NCBI GenBank assembly: GCA_036417435.1
Contig: CM070908.1
Coordinates: 50,067,090-50,131,089 of the forward strand
DNA from: Inia geoffrensis
Taxonomy: Eukaryota; Chordata; Mammalia; Artiodactyla; Iniidae
DNA length: 64,000 bases
Direction of reading: 5' to 3'
Numbering within the stretch: position 1 is the first letter of the stretch; every line of letters begins with the position of its first letter. Both the position numbers and the translations under genes were made by a program. Shown piece after piece: positions 12,277-24,924 of the stretch. The notes beneath the pieces were generated by a model, which saw only the letters and a list, made by a program, of their open reading frames with translations, had not been told where the DNA came from and did not search any database.

Positions 12277-15200
12277 ATGGTCATAGGAACATACATATCA
12301 ATAATTACCTTAAATGTGAATGGATTAAATGCTCCAACCAAAGGACGCAGGCTTGCTGAATGGATACAAAAACAAGACCCATATATATGCCCTCTACAAG
12401 AGACCCACTTCAGACCTAGGGACACATACAGACTGAAAGTGAGGGGATGGAAAAAGATATTCCATGCAAATGGAAATCAAAAGAAAGCTGGAATAGCAAT
12501 ACTCATATCAGATAAAATAGACTTTAAAATAAAGAATGTTACAAGAGACAAGGAAGGACACTACATAATGATCAAGGGATCAATCCAAGAAGAAGGTATA
12601 ACAATTATAAATATATAGGCACCCAACATAGGAGCAACTCAATACATAAGGCAACTGCTAACAGCTCTAAAAGAGGTAATTGACAGTAACACAATAATAG
12701 TGGGGGACTTTAACACCTCACTTACACCAAAGGACAGATGATCCAAAATGAAAGTAAATAAGGGAACAGAAGCTTTAAATGACACAATGGACCTGAGAGA
12801 TTTAATTGATATTTATAGGACATTGCATCCAGAAACAGCAGATTACCCTTTCTTCTCAAGTGCACACGGAACATTCTCCAGGATAAATCACATCTTGTGT
12901 CACAAACCAAGCCTCAGTAAATTTAAGAAAATTGCAGTCATATCAAGCATCTTTCCTGACCACAGCACTATGAGATTAGAAGTGAATTACCAGGAAAAAA
13001 TTGTAAAAAACACAAACACGTGGAGGCTCAACAATACGTTACTAAATAACCAAGAGATCACTGAAGAAATCAATGAGGAACTCAGAAGCTACCTAGATAC
13101 AAATGACAATGAAAACATGACAAGGAAAACACGACTATACCTATAATGCTGCAAAAGCAGTACTAAGAGGGAAGTTTATAGCTATGCAAGCCTACCTCAA
13201 AATACAAGAAAAATCTCAAATAAATAATCTAACCTTACACCTAAAGGAACTAGAGAAAGAAGAACAAACAAAACCCAAAGTGAGCAGAATGAAAGAAATC
13301 ATCAAGATCAGAGCAGAAATGAATGAAACAGAAACAAAGAAAACAATAGCAAAGATCAATAAAACTAAGAGCTGGTTCTTTGAGAAGATAAACAAAATTT
13401 ATAAACCATTAGCCAGACTCATCAAGAAAAAGAGGGAGAGAACTCAAATCAATAAAATTAGACATGAAAAAGGAGAAGTTACAACAGACACCGCAGAAAT
13501 ACAAAGCATCCTAAGAGACTACTACAAGCAATTCTATGCCAATAAAATGGACAAGCTGGAAGAAATGGACAAATTCATAGAAAGGTATAACCTTCCAAGA
13601 CTGAACCAGGAAGAAACAGAAAATATAAACAGACTAATCACAAGTAATGAAATTGAAACTGTGATTAAAAATCTTCCAACAAACAAAAGTCCAGGACCAG
13701 ATGGCTTCACAGGTGAATTCTATCAAACATTTAGAGAAGAGCTAAAACCTATCCTTCTCAAACTCTTCCAAGAAATTGCAGAGGAAGGAACACTCCCAAA
13801 CCCATTCTTTGAGGCCACCAACACCCTGATACAAAAATCAGACAAAGAAATTACAGAAAAAGAGAATTACAGACCAATATCACTGATGAATATAGATGCA
13901 AAAATCCTCATCAAAATACTAGCAAAGAGAAACCAACAACACATTAAAAGGATCATACACCATGACCAAGTGGGATTTATCCCAGGGATGCAAGGATTCT
14001 TCAAGATATGCAAATCAATCAATGTGATACACCATATTATCAAATTGAATAAAAAACATATGATCATCTCATTAGCTGCAGAAAAAGCTTTTGACAAAAT
14101 TCAACACCCATTTATGATAAAAACGCTACAGAAAATGGGCCTGGAGGGAACCTATTTCAACATAATAAAGGTCATATATGACAAACCCATTGCAAACATC
14201 ATTCTCAATGGTGAAAAACTGAAAGCATTTCCTCTACGATCAGGAACAAGACAAGGATGTCCACTCTCACCACTATTATTCAACCTAGTTTTGGAAGTTC
14301 TAGCCATGGCAATCAGAGAAGAAAAAGAAATAAAAGGAATCCAAATCGGAAAAGAAGTAAAACTGTCATTGTTTGAAGATGACATGATACTATACATAGA
14401 GAATCCTAAAGATGCCACCAGAAAACTACTAGAGCTAATCAATGATTTTGGTAAAGTAGCAAAATTAATGCACAGAAATGTCTTGTATTCCTATACACGA
14501 ATGATGAAATATCTGAAAGAGAAATTAAGGAAACACTCCCATTTACCACTGCAACAAAAAGAATAAAATACCTAGGAATAAACCAACCTAGGGAGACAAA
14601 AGACCTGTATGCAGAAAACTGTAAGACACTGAGAAAGAAATTAAAGATGATACCAATAAATGGAGAGATATACCATGTTCTTGGATTGGAAGGATCAATA
14701 TTGTGAAAATGACTAAACTACCCAAAGCAATCTAAAGATTCAATGCAATGCCTATCAAATTACCAGTGGCATGTTTTACAGAACTAGAACAAGAAATCTT
14801 GAAATTTGTATGGAAACACAAAAGATTCCAAATAGTCAAAGCAATCTTGAGGGAAAAAAACAGAGCTGGGGGAATCAGACTCCCTGACTTCAGACTATAC
14901 TACAAAGCTACAGTAATCTAGACAATAAGGTACTGGTACAAAAACAGAAATATAGATCAATGGAACAGGATAGAAAGCCCAGAGATAAACCCACGCACCT
15001 ATGGTCAGGTAATCTATGACAAAGGAGGCAAGGATATACAATGGAGAAAGACAGTCTCTTCAATAAGTGGTGCTGGGAAAACTGGACAGCTATACGTAAA
15101 AGAATGAAATTAGAACACTCCCTAACACCATACACAAAAATAAACTCAAAATGGATTAAAGACCTAAATGTAAGGCCAGAAGCTATAAAACTCTTAGAGG

Positions 15201-16085
15201 AAAACATAGGCAGAACACTCTTTGACATAAATCACAGCAAGATCTTTTTTGACCCACCTCCTAGAGCAAGGGAAATAAAAACAAAAATAACCAATTGGGA
15301 CCTACGGAAACTTAAAAGCTTTTGCACAGCAACGGAAACTAGAAATAAAATGAAAAGGCAACCTTCAGAATGGGAGAAAGATTTGCAAATGAAACAACAG
15401 ATAAAGGAATAATCTCCAAAATATATAAACAGCTCAAGCAGCTCAATATTAAAAAAACAAACAACCTAGTCAAAAAATGGGCAGAAGACCTAAATAGACA
15501 TCTCTGCAAAGAAGACATACAGATGGCCAAGAGGCACATGAAATGCTGCTCAACATCAGTAATTATTAGATAATGTAAATCAAAATTACAATGAGGTATC
15601 ACCTCACACTGGTTAGAATGGGCATCATCAGAAAATCTACAAACAACAAATGTTAGAGAGGGTGTGGAGAAAAGGGAATCCTCTTGCACTGTTGGTGGGA
15701 ATGTATATTGATACTGCCACTAAGGAGAACATTATGGAGGTTCCTTAAAAAACTAAAAATAGAACTACCATATGACCCAGCAATCCCACTACTGGGCATA
15801 TACCGTGAGAAAACCATAATTCAAAAAGACACATGCACCCCAATGTTCACTGCAACACTATTTACAATAGCCAGGTCATGAAAGCAACCTAAATGCCCAT
15901 CGACAAACAAATGCATAAAGAAGATGTGGTACAAATATACAATGGAATATTATTCAGCCATAAAAAGGAATGAAACTGGGTCATCTGTAGAGACATGGAT
16001 GGACCTAGAGACTGTCATACAGAGTGAAGTAAGTCAGAAAGAGAAAAACAAATATCGTATATTAACACATATATGTGGAACCTAG
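12277..16085 (+). pseudogene. L1 ORF2 remnant (endonuclease + reverse transcriptase)
   Basis: The endonuclease domain starts MVIGTYISIITLNVNGLN, with QETH visible; it is stopped at 12616 and again before 12748. A frameshift near 13140 is followed by a 460-codon frame (13184-14566) with the reverse-transcriptase core: the KSPGPDGF motif, [12 protein letters not shown], and [15 protein letters not shown]. The catalytic FADD box reads FEDD (14372-14383). After 14566 the C-terminal part continues in other frames to about 16085. A dead copy with no intact product. Confidence 0.88.
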
Positions 16086-16619
16086 AAAAATGGTACAGAT
16101 GAACCGGTTTCCAAGGCAGAAATAGAGACACAGATGTAGAGAACAAACGTATGGACACCAAGGGGGGAAGGCGGGGTGTGGTGGTGGTGGTGTGATGAAT
16201 TGGGAGATTGGGATTGACATGTATTCACTGATGTGTATAAGATAGATAACTAATATTGAACATGGGAAAAATAAAGAAATGATTAAAAAAATAAAAAAAC
16301 AAATAAGGTACTTTGTAATTCAAGTCAATTCCATAAACATTTATCATGAAACTACAATAGTCTTTACAGATCTACACAATTTATACTTGGTTTTCTAATT
16401 TATGATTAATTTGGTTTCTCTAGAATAGAATGTCCTGGCCTTCAAATTGTTTAATCATCTAATGTGAATACATCTTTTTGCAAATGAATAAAGTCACTAT
16501 GGTTGATTAGAAAGCAGAAAAAAACAGAGTTATTATCTGTCACTAGATTCGAGGGATTTCCGTCTTTATATCAATGAAGATTTTTTTCCAGGTGCTGTTT
16601 ATGTCAGTTATCAATTTAT

Positions 16620-17310
16620 TGCCTCTCAGCTCCAAATCCACCCATTCTTTATGTTCTCAAATAATGGAGGTGGACTCTATAAATATTTCTCCTTGCCATC
16701 TGGTCCAATGGGAGACTTTATCACCAGAGGGTGCTGGAGGGACACGGAGAAGGAAGAGGTGTCTCCTCCTGGTCACGTGCACTCATCTCATGGGGCTCCT
16801 GCAGTAGGTGCGGCTCTTTTCAGCAGTTTTGGTGACCAGCAGCAAGTGGCCCCTGACAGCTTCCCCCAGCACCATGCCCTGTGGCGGCTTCACGGCAGCC
16901 TGGTCACAGGAGGATGCCCATAAACGGTTTTTCCTTGCACACTCCCCTCTGGGGACTTCATAGGGAGGGCTGCCAGCAAGACACCTTGCCTTGGATGGCT
17001 TGAGTGAGTTTTCAAATATGGCAGTGCCCTGATATCAGCATCCTCCAGCACTCTAGGAGGTGGACTCCTAGAGACCCCACCTGTGTGACACCTTGGGGGA
17101 CTTCCCTGTCATCTTGTGAGCCACACTGCACCCTCTCCAACCAAGTCTGGATCTCAGCCCTGGGTGGGGGTGGCCTCTTGCTCAGTGCTGCATCTCCGTT
17201 CTAGGAGTGATGTCTGTTCTTTACAGTATCTGCTATTTCTGTATTTTTTAGGGTCTCTTTCTCTCTTGCGAGGCAATCTCCCATGACTCCAATAAACTGT
17301 TAATAATTCT
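16620..17310. other. GC-rich block, possibly an old retroelement
   Basis: About 690 bases much richer in G+C than the flanks, between the L1 end and the U6 copy. It ends in 'ctccaataaactgttaata', which looks like a polyadenylation-signal end. It has short frames only. It could be an old LTR or LINE piece, but I cannot name it. Confidence 0.3.
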
Positions 17311-17317
17311 TTTTTTT

Positions 17318-17423
17318 AAAATATGGACCTCTTCACAAATCTGCATGTCATCCTTGCACAGAGACCATCCTAATCTTTTCTGTATTGGTCTAATTTTAAT
17401 ATATGTGCTGCTAAAGCAAGCAC
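17318..17423 (-). pseudogene. RNU6 pseudogene: U6 snRNA retropseudogene
   Basis: The minus strand reads GTGCTTGCTTTAGCAGCACA and continues with TACAGAAAAGATTAGGATGG, GCAAGGATGACATGCAGATT and CCATATTTT. This is full-length U6 with about a dozen substitutions. The tail is followed by an A-run (plus-strand ttttttt). It is flanked by ataattcttt at 17303-17312 and 17425-17434, so it was inserted by L1-type retroposition. A functional copy would need an upstream PSE/TATA promoter. I did not see one, and the changes in conserved U6 positions argue for a pseudogene. Confidence 0.9.
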
Positions 17424-17653
17424 GATAATTCTTTACATTGCACTTTCCCACTTCAGATTACTGTGCAGTTTTTGTCTTTTTATTGGACCCTAATAAATAA
17501 GCCATTCTTTTTCATTTGCATGGCAACATTATGAATCATTTTGTAATAGTTTCTATCTGCTACCAGATCTGCTCTATATAAGTTAGGACCTAGTCCTTTT
17601 GAACCACCTTTTATATTTTCTTCCTTCAGTAAGTTTCGGTTTAGATACATATA

Positions 17654-17864
17654 TATATATTTTTTTCTTTTTGCGGTACGCGGGCCTCTCACTGTTGTGG
17701 TCTCTCCCGTTGCGGAGCACAGGCTCCGGACGCGCAGGCCCAGCGGCCATGTCTCACGGGCCCAGCCACTCCGCGGCATGTGGGATCTTCCCGGACTGGG
17801 GCACGAACCCATGTCCCCTGCATCGGCAGGCGGACTCTCAACCACTGCGCCACCAGGGAAGCCC
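17654..17864 (-). mobile_element. Cetacean SINE (CHR-2 type), copy 2
   Basis: Reverse complement of the SINE: t-run, gcggtacgcgggcctctcac, then gccaccagggaagccc at the end. The flanks share ggttta (17639 and 17865), an imperfect duplication in which the left copy has an extra gata. Confidence 0.9.
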
Positions 17865-18639
17865 GGTTTACATATTTTGGAAGTGACAAATCTGTGATAT
17901 CTTTGCCCAGTCTCTTTTAGAATGGTGTGGCTCCAGTGCTATGATATTTGAAAACTGGTGAAGCCTTTTTGACATTTCATTTCACTGGAGGAAATTTGAT
18001 GCTCCATTTGGTGGAATACCTTTACTATGGGCATTCCCCAAATTATTAAAGCTTGGGAAAAACACCCCTCGAATATCCACAAGGAACATATTTGAGTTTT
18101 CCTGTCTCTTTGCCTCTGTAGCTTTTATTTTATATAGACTTTCTTCAAGTAGCTTCAAAGCAGTAAAGTGTATTTTCAGAGTAGAACCATTCACATGCCA
18201 CTTAATTCCCTACATATATAAAAGTCTGACCTCTTGGGCATCTTAGGACCACACTTAGTCCATATTGCCTAACACCACAACATTGAGAAGGCATAAAAAG
18301 GAATCCAGGTGCCTAGGCCAGATGGATGATAGAGAAGGGTACAAAAAACCTGTAGCAGTAAAAGCATTGTCATCATCTTTAAAAATTCATGGAGAAGTAG
18401 AGAAGTGTCACTAAAGAAAAGATGGGTTCATTCTATCCTAATTTTCAAAGAGAAAGGAAGGAGATATATTCCAAGAAATAAAGCCAGTGCTTTGATGTCA
18501 ATTCCAGCAAGGATTATTGAGCAAATGATGTGAGACCCTTGGGGGAAAAAAGTCAGTGGTCACCAAGATATAGTAGCTTGTATTCTCTAAAACTGAGCTT
18601 TGTCAAAAGAAATTCATCTCTGATGCTGAAATGTCATTC

Positions 18640-18673
18640 GATCACAATGATGATGATGATTAATAATAATAAT
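18640..18673 (+). repeat. (GAT)n/(AAT)n short microsatellite
   Basis: Runs tgatgatgatgat then taataataataat; a short, probably unstable simple repeat. Confidence 0.75.
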
Positions 18674-18857
18674 ATAAGCTAGCAGTATGCTTTTTAATAA
18701 GTATAAATGTAGAATCTAGCACATAGACTGAAATGATCAATCATGCAAACACAGAATGGAGAAGGGGGTCATGATGGATTTTACCTGACTTCAAGCTCAC
18801 AAGTTTTAAGTAACTGATTAGACTACTGAAAAATTCCAAAGGCAGCACTTAGTAGCA

Positions 18858-19085
18858 CAAAAAGCCTGGGTTTTGGAGTCACATGGATGCAGTGTGAATC
18901 CCAACTTCACCAGGTCTTTGCTTGGACAAGTGTCAAACTCTCTAAGCTTCAGCTTCCTAACCTATAAAATGGAGATTATACTGTCTACCCCACAGACTTG
19001 GTTTGACGAGTAAAGAGATTTCCAACATTTACCACCACATCTGGCACACAGAAGGCACTCTACTAGTGTAGTGGCTATTATTTGG
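18858..19085 (+). repeat. MIR SINE
   Basis: Follows the MIR order: 'gggttttggagtcacatgga', 'tgaatcccaacttcaccagg', 'cttcagcttcctaacctata', 'aaaatggagattatactgtc', 'ctggcacacagaaggcactc', 'gtggctattatt'. Ancient copy. Confidence 0.85.
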
Positions 19086-22000
19086 AACTATATTGGTAGA
19101 AAGATGTGCTTTTCAAGTGGATAAACAGTCCCACTTGAAAATCTTCACTGGGTGAGACACATCACTGTGTTAATTTCTGCCTACATATTAGACGGGGAAC
19201 AGAAAAAAGTTACAGCGTGTCCAAAGAAGGGCAGCTGAAATGTTCAATTTCATATGATCTAAACACAGAATATAACTCAAAATTTTTGTATGTTCTAGAT
19301 ATTGGACCAGGCATTGGGGTGAGAAACATGACTTACACTTTATGCTTATCTCCAGGAACTCAGAGAACAGTAATAAAGCTAGGTACAGGCAATCAAGCTG
19401 CAATGGTATGGGTATTTTAAAAGAAGAAATTTCTCATAATCCAAGAAATATTCCTGGCAAAGTGAACAGTACACAGGTAGAAGCTGGTGTATTCCGGGTG
19501 ATGGCAAGTACTTGGAATGACTAGATGGCAGGGTGTGCTGAAGAGGGGTTATGCCGGAAACAGAGATGGGCATCCTTTCACAAAGGGTTTCCTCACTGGC
19601 TACGCTGGGGAGTCTGGGCTTGATTCCAGAGGCAACTGGAGAGTTTCAGTCTAGGGGACAGATTTCATTTTATTAGGAAGCCCACAGGGTGGCTGCAGTG
19701 TGGAGATGGGATAAAGGGGCCTAAGACTGGAAGCAGCGGATGAGTTGGGAGACAGCACCAACCTGAATGGTAAGGGGAGCCTGAACTAAGGTGGTGGCTT
19801 TAGGAGTAGAGAAGGGAAATAGGTGAAGACAACATTGAGACTTTGGTTTAGATAAATCGTAGTTCTAATGAAAAAGAAGATGGATCATAGTTCTAATGGA
19901 AAAGAGTTCCAAAAATTCATCTGGAAAATGAACTTATCAAAATTTTGGTAAAGAAGATGGCTACACTTCAGCTTTAGAAATGATGAGTTTGAGGTGACGG
20001 TGGGAGTCTGGAAAATTCCAGGACATACCTATATACAAAGGACTGAAGCTGAGGAGACAAGTCAGGGATGGAGACATTATTGAGACTATTGATGACAAAG
20101 CTCTAGACATGGATAAAACATTTCAGGGAAATGGACACAGGAAAGGGCCAAGACAAAAGAATGGAGAGCATTTAAGCAGTCCCCAGATGAAGAGATCTTC
20201 ACACAGAGACTTAGAAGAGAAAGTCACATGGAAAGGAGAAAAATTGGGAGAGAAACTTAAAGGAACCAAGACAGGAAAGAAGTGGATAATGGTGCAAAAT
20301 GCTGCAGAAGTCCAAGAAGAAGATTAAAGGATGTGCACTGAATTTAGCAAACAAGAGGTTGTTATGATCTAATAAAACTATATAAAAACTATATTTAAAA
20401 AACTTTAAGTTGCAATGTGCTTGATACATATCAAATCCTAATAGTAGGATTCAGTAAGTATTAGAATATGAATATTTAGAGCTCCCTGGAAGAGGAATAA
20501 ACTGTGAGTTCTCTTACACAGGAAGTGTCCTGGCAGAAGTTGACTTCCTGTTACAAGAACTATCAAGAGAGGTTTCCTGCACTGAGCAGGAAGTTGACTA
20601 GATGTCCTTGAAGATCCTTTGTAACTCAGAAAGTCTATGAAACCTAAATAACTCTTTCTAAGGCAGAACTCAGGAAGAGAAAAACAAAAAGTTGAATAAT
20701 TAGGACTCTCCCAAGAGATCAAAATAAACATGTGAATGATAGTATATACCGCTAAGAATACATATTAGATCTTAGATCCAACATGGAAAAATAAAGATAG
20801 GTTTTTCAGGGGCCTATGAATAATGCAGAATTCCTTTGAAATGATAAGTTTCAATCATCTTCAAGAAGATATGCATTACTTTTGTTCTTTTCAGGGAAAG
20901 ATATTCAAGTACTAGATACTCTGTGTGGTTGTGTTCATTTGCTGTTTCTAATGTTCCACTTAACACTCTCACTGCCATCTGCTTCACAGTGAAATATATG
21001 TATATATCATTATAGACTTTGCTTTTTCCTAAATTGAATACCTTGCAGTTTTACAGACCTGGGAGTTCATCAAACCTGTGTATCTCTTCTCTTAAGTATG
21101 CATTAGGGTTATATTTAATCAGCGCAAGGAAGGCATTTGTTAACAAAAAGAGGCTAATCAATTTGACACATATGTGAAATTCAAGGTCTAAATTTACTTT
21201 ATTTCTCTAAATGGGTACAGAGAAAAGAGGCAAATGCAGATCACCTACAAAATCCCTTATAAGTAGGAATTCTGGAGGACAACTGAAGGAGCCACCTTCC
21301 CTGCTTTGGGGCCATCTGGCTCCCACAGATAAAATATCCAGGGCAGAAGGCTGCCTAATACTTAAAATCCACCTTAACTTTCGTTACAAGGATGTGAATG
21401 TTTGCATTTCCCTAAAGATGATGGCAAGAGGTTTCTCCCTCAATTTTTAAGCCTTTAGGAAGGTATATAAATAACTTTTAAATCAGTTCATTTTTCTCGT
21501 CACTTTTTCTTTCAGCTCTATGAAAAGACTGTGCAGTTCTGAGGTGTACAGCACTTTTCTTATGATCTATACCTCCCACAGCTAGAGAAATAAAAAAAGG
21601 CAATTCAAAGTTGAGAAAATAAAGAGGTAATTCAATCTCAAGAAAATATAAAAGGTGATTCAAACTCAAATTCAATCCAGTCAGATAGCCCTTGTTTCAT
21701 CCTTACATGGTAAGTATGCATCTCTAGAAAATACAGATATTCTCTTCTGTAGTTATAATGCCATTGTCATGTCTAACAAAATCAGTGATAACTTCTACCA
21801 GTTCATATTAGAAATTCCCCAACTGTTCCAAAATTTACTTTTTACAACTGGCTCCCTCAAACTAGGGTTCCAACAGGTGCATATATTGCCTTTGGTTGTT
21901 CTGCCTCTTAGGTTTCTTTGAGCCCAGAAGTGATCATTATCACACTCTCCTTTATTTTTCCTCATGCCACTGACCTGTTGAAGAAACCAGGTCAGCTGTA

Positions 22001-22214
22001 CTGTGGAATGTTCCACATTCTAAACTGGTCTTCTTGCTTTTTAGTGGTGTTACCAGAAAGTTGTTTAAATATGGACTCTTCTGCTCTTTTTGCAAGTTCC
22101 TTTATATCTCTAGTTTTCAGGGAGTCCGGATCCTTAGAACCTTCTGATCAGATGCCCCCTTTGCAGACAGTGGGAGAATCCACGGCCAGGAGTCTCCGGA
22201 GCAGTGTTTCCAGA

Positions 22215-22541
22215 AGTCATCTGAGGACCACCATCACATCTCACCCAAGTTACTGCAACAGTCTCCCACCTTGTCTCACTTACTCTTTTCTTGTCCTCCC
22301 CTCACCACCACCCCCTCCCTCTCTTCTCATGACATCCAGCACCATCTTTCAAAATGGAAGTCAGACTCCTCTCTGAAAACTTCTCCAAAGATTACACTTG
22401 GAATAAAAGCCAAAGGTCTTTACCATGATCCGCCTGGCTCCAGCAGATCTGGTCTCTGCCAACCTCTCCACGCTATCACCGACTATCTCTCCCCCTTGCT
22501 TAATGCACCTTCTTTCGGCTCCTCAAACACACAGAACTCTT
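22215..22541 (+). repeat. L2 LINE fragment, left half
   Basis: L2 3' region ('ttactgcaacagtctcccac', 'ttggaataaaagccaaaggt', 'accatgatccgcctggctcc') interrupted at 22541 by a SINE and resumed at 22737. Confidence 0.75.
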
Positions 22542-22722
22542 CCTCTCACTGTTGTGCCCTCTCGCGTCACGGAGCACAGGCTCTAGACATGCAGGCTCAG
22601 CGGTCATGGCTCACGGGCCCAGCCGCTCCGCGGCATGTGGGATCTTCCCGGACTGGGGCACGAACCCGTGTCCCCTGCATCGGCAGGTGGACTCTCTACC
22701 ACTGCGTCACCAGGGAAGCCCG
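22542..22722 (-). mobile_element. Cetacean SINE copy 3, lacking the 3' end and A-tail
   Basis: A CHR-2-type copy whose sense 3' end stops at 'cacaacagtgagagg', without the usual 'cccgcgtaccgc' and poly(A). The 14-bp direct repeat cacacagaactctt flanks it perfectly at 22528-22541 and 22723-22736. The 5' end (sense gggcttccctgg) is complete. It splits an L2 element. Confidence 0.92.
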
Positions 22723-22736
22723 CACACAGAACTCTT

Positions 22737-23185
22737 TTCAGCTTCAAGCCTTGGCAGTTGTTTGTTGATTCTATCTAGAATGCCTTTCCCTCAAGCATCT
22801 GTGCGGCACGCTTCTTACCATCATTCAGCAGGTCTCAGCGCAGAGACAACCCCAGAGGGCCCTACCTGCATCCCAACCAAAAAGGCCACCACCACCCACA
22901 CACCCCATTTCAGCATTTTACCCTATTTATTTCCATTATAGTACTTCCCACATCTGGAACTGTCTAATGAGTTATTTGTAATTACTTATTATCTTTCATG
23001 AATCTGTTTTATTGTTTTCTTAAGACTTCCCCCAACTTGATGTTTCCCATGTAATAATTTGCTTGTTTATTGCCTGTCACTTTCCTTTTGAATGTAAGCA
23101 CCATGAGAGTGGGGAACTTCCCTGTCTTATATCTCCAGCACGTAGCAATTGCTCAGTAAATCTTGCCAAATAAATGAATACCAAA
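22737..23185 (+). repeat. L2 LINE fragment, right half
   Basis: Continues the L2: 'tctagaatgcctttccctca', 'ttcagcaggtctcagcgcag', 'atttgcttgtttattgcctg', 'tgtaagcaccatgagagtgg', 'atatctccagcacgtagcaa', and the terminal 'aaataaatgaata'. Confidence 0.85.
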
Positions 23186-23877
23186 AACTAGCCAGATTGC
23201 TTATATACAGGATACATTCCTAGGCTGCAGTCTCTAAGTGATTTTTATTATGTTAAAAATTGCTATAAAGTATATGCTATAAGAAGAGCTAAGCAAACCT
23301 CACACTTTATATTTCTTAAAAATCAGAATTAAATAATATTCTTCATATTTTCTAAACATATATTTTAGAAAAAAACCCCAATAATCTCTATCTTTGTAAC
23401 CACCATATTTCTTATATATAGCAAACAATCCAACAACAAAATGACTTACTTTCCCATTGCTCCAAAACTAATATGCTGTCATTATTTTATAAAAAGAGAA
23501 AACTATATGCATTATTGTACATTCACTTAATTGATTTTTCACAGAAGCACCACTATAGCACAGTTGAATATTTGCAGTACAATAATTATGCAATTTATAT
23601 ATCAAGAGACAGGTCATAATTTATTCAGTATTATCCTTGGTAATTATTATTGAGCACTGTAATTTTCAATACTTAAAGGCAAGTGTGTTCTCTGAATCCA
23701 ACAAAGGAAAAATACTCACTAATAGAGTAAATTAACATAATGGACTCTATGAATTAAGCTAATGGCTTGTTTGTAAGTCTGCAACACAAAAACCAATGAA
23801 ATATAATAGATTAGAAAATTACCACCTTCATCACTGTTGACTGACAAAATCACAAGCACAATTCTGTAATCACTTAC

Positions 23878-23929
23878 TTCCATCAGTAATTTGAATCCTT
23901 CTCTTTTCTTGATTTCTTCTACTAGGTAC
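23878..23929 (-). CDS. GADL1: GADL1 coding exon E (52 bp)
   Basis: This very short exon holds one base to complete the Arg codon, then the 17 codons YLVEEIKKREGFKLLME. The acceptor is ATTTTTTTTAG|G and the donor GAA|GTAAGT, ending in phase 0. The sequence follows RALALS of exon D and precedes PEYAN of exon F, exactly as in GADL1. It lies in an AT-rich stretch with no other coding signal. Confidence 0.94.
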
Positions 23930-24782
23930 CTAAAAAAAATTCACAATAATATTTGTAATCTTCAATCTAAAAATTCCGTGAACATGGCAGACATACAATA
24001 AAACTATCATTTCTGATGCAGAGACAATGCATAGAAATAAGTCAGGGTACATGTACAGGCACAGGTTTGTATGTAGACGGATACACCTGAGCCTACTGCA
24101 ATCCACTGGGGCCTGAGTAAAAAGGTACACCTCTTTGATGAGATGATGTCTATCTTATATGTTAGCATCAGACTTCAACCCAAGTGTGAAAGCCACACAA
24201 AGTAGATTGGATATATATCTCATTCATATTCTAGATGGGGATTTAGCATAGGTACTTAAATTATCTAGCTGGCTTGGTGGTAAAAATTTTTGGTGTTTAG
24301 TCTTGCTTGTGTGTTCTTTTAGGATCAAGGAAGTGCAACACCATCCTTCCCAAGGCCAGGCCAGAGGGAAGAAAGACTGATCACTGGTATCATGCTAAAA
24401 GTAAGTGGGTTGTAGCCATTGATAGAATGTCTATGAAGTTATCTTGAATGTCAGGGAAAAAAGAATTATCATGCCATAAGCAAAGGGCACAGCTACATGA
24501 GATATGGAATGTGAGGGAGAAAAGACTAAAATGACATTGAGAATGTAGAGTAAATGAACACTGACTCTGCCCCACTGGGCTTGGTTATTGTCTAAATAAA
24601 AAGATAAACCTTCTGAACAATTGGCCTTGAAAACTAGTGATTTGTTCATGAGCTTTGAAAAGTTCATAACACTTGACCCAGTATTTCAAACTTGGGGGTC
24701 AAATGTAAGGAAATGACCGGAGGTGCTGACAAAAATGTACTTTCCAGGGTATTTTGTAATTTTACATGTTATAGCCAAAAAG

Positions 24783-24822
24783 AAAGGAAGGAAGGAAGAA
24801 AGCAGGCAAGCAAGCAAGCACT
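24783..24822 (+). repeat. (GGAA)n/(GCAA)n short microsatellite
   Basis: aaaggaaggaaggaagaaag followed by caggcaagcaagcaagca. Confidence 0.8.
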
Positions 24823-24924
24823 GGCTTTGAAAATCCTGTCCGGTCATATGGAATTATGGTACCATCATATGGAATTGATTGTGTAACTAAATTACACATA
24901 TTCAATTAATACTTAAGGGCAACA

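Larger units (their letters stand above)
10415..16300 (+). mobile_element. Full-length but inactive L1 LINE
   Basis: A complete L1 layout of about 5.9 kb lies antisense to GADL1. The 5' UTR begins at 'gaggaaccaagatggtgg', the standard L1 start. ORF1 remains run from 11321, ORF2 remains from 12277, and a G-rich 3' UTR tract ('ggggggaaggcggggtgtgg') lies near 16160. An aataaa signal at 16270 and an A-rich tail end near 16300. Both reading frames are broken by stops and frameshifts. No convincing target-site duplication is visible, which may reflect age. Confidence 0.92.
9081..23877 (-). other. GADL1 intron between exons E and F (14.8 kb)
   Basis: Contains SINE copy 1, the full-length L1, a GC-rich block at 16620-17310, the U6 retropseudogene, two minus-strand SINEs, a MIR at 18858-19085 and an L2 split by a SINE. 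I assign nothing in 9555-10410, 16320-16620, 17885-18855, 19090-20550, 20650-22215 and 23190-23877. The patch 20555-20645 ('gcactgagcaggaagttgactagatg') is probably an old MIR-like tail. Confidence 0.6.

Noticed and set aside
17092..17112. 'ggggacttccctgtcatctt' resembling a SINE head
   Set aside because: Only about 12 bases match; no tRNA-like body, tail or duplication follows.
21918..22376. 152-codon open frame on the plus strand
   Set aside because: It overlaps an L2 fragment and a pyrimidine-rich stretch; not a gene.
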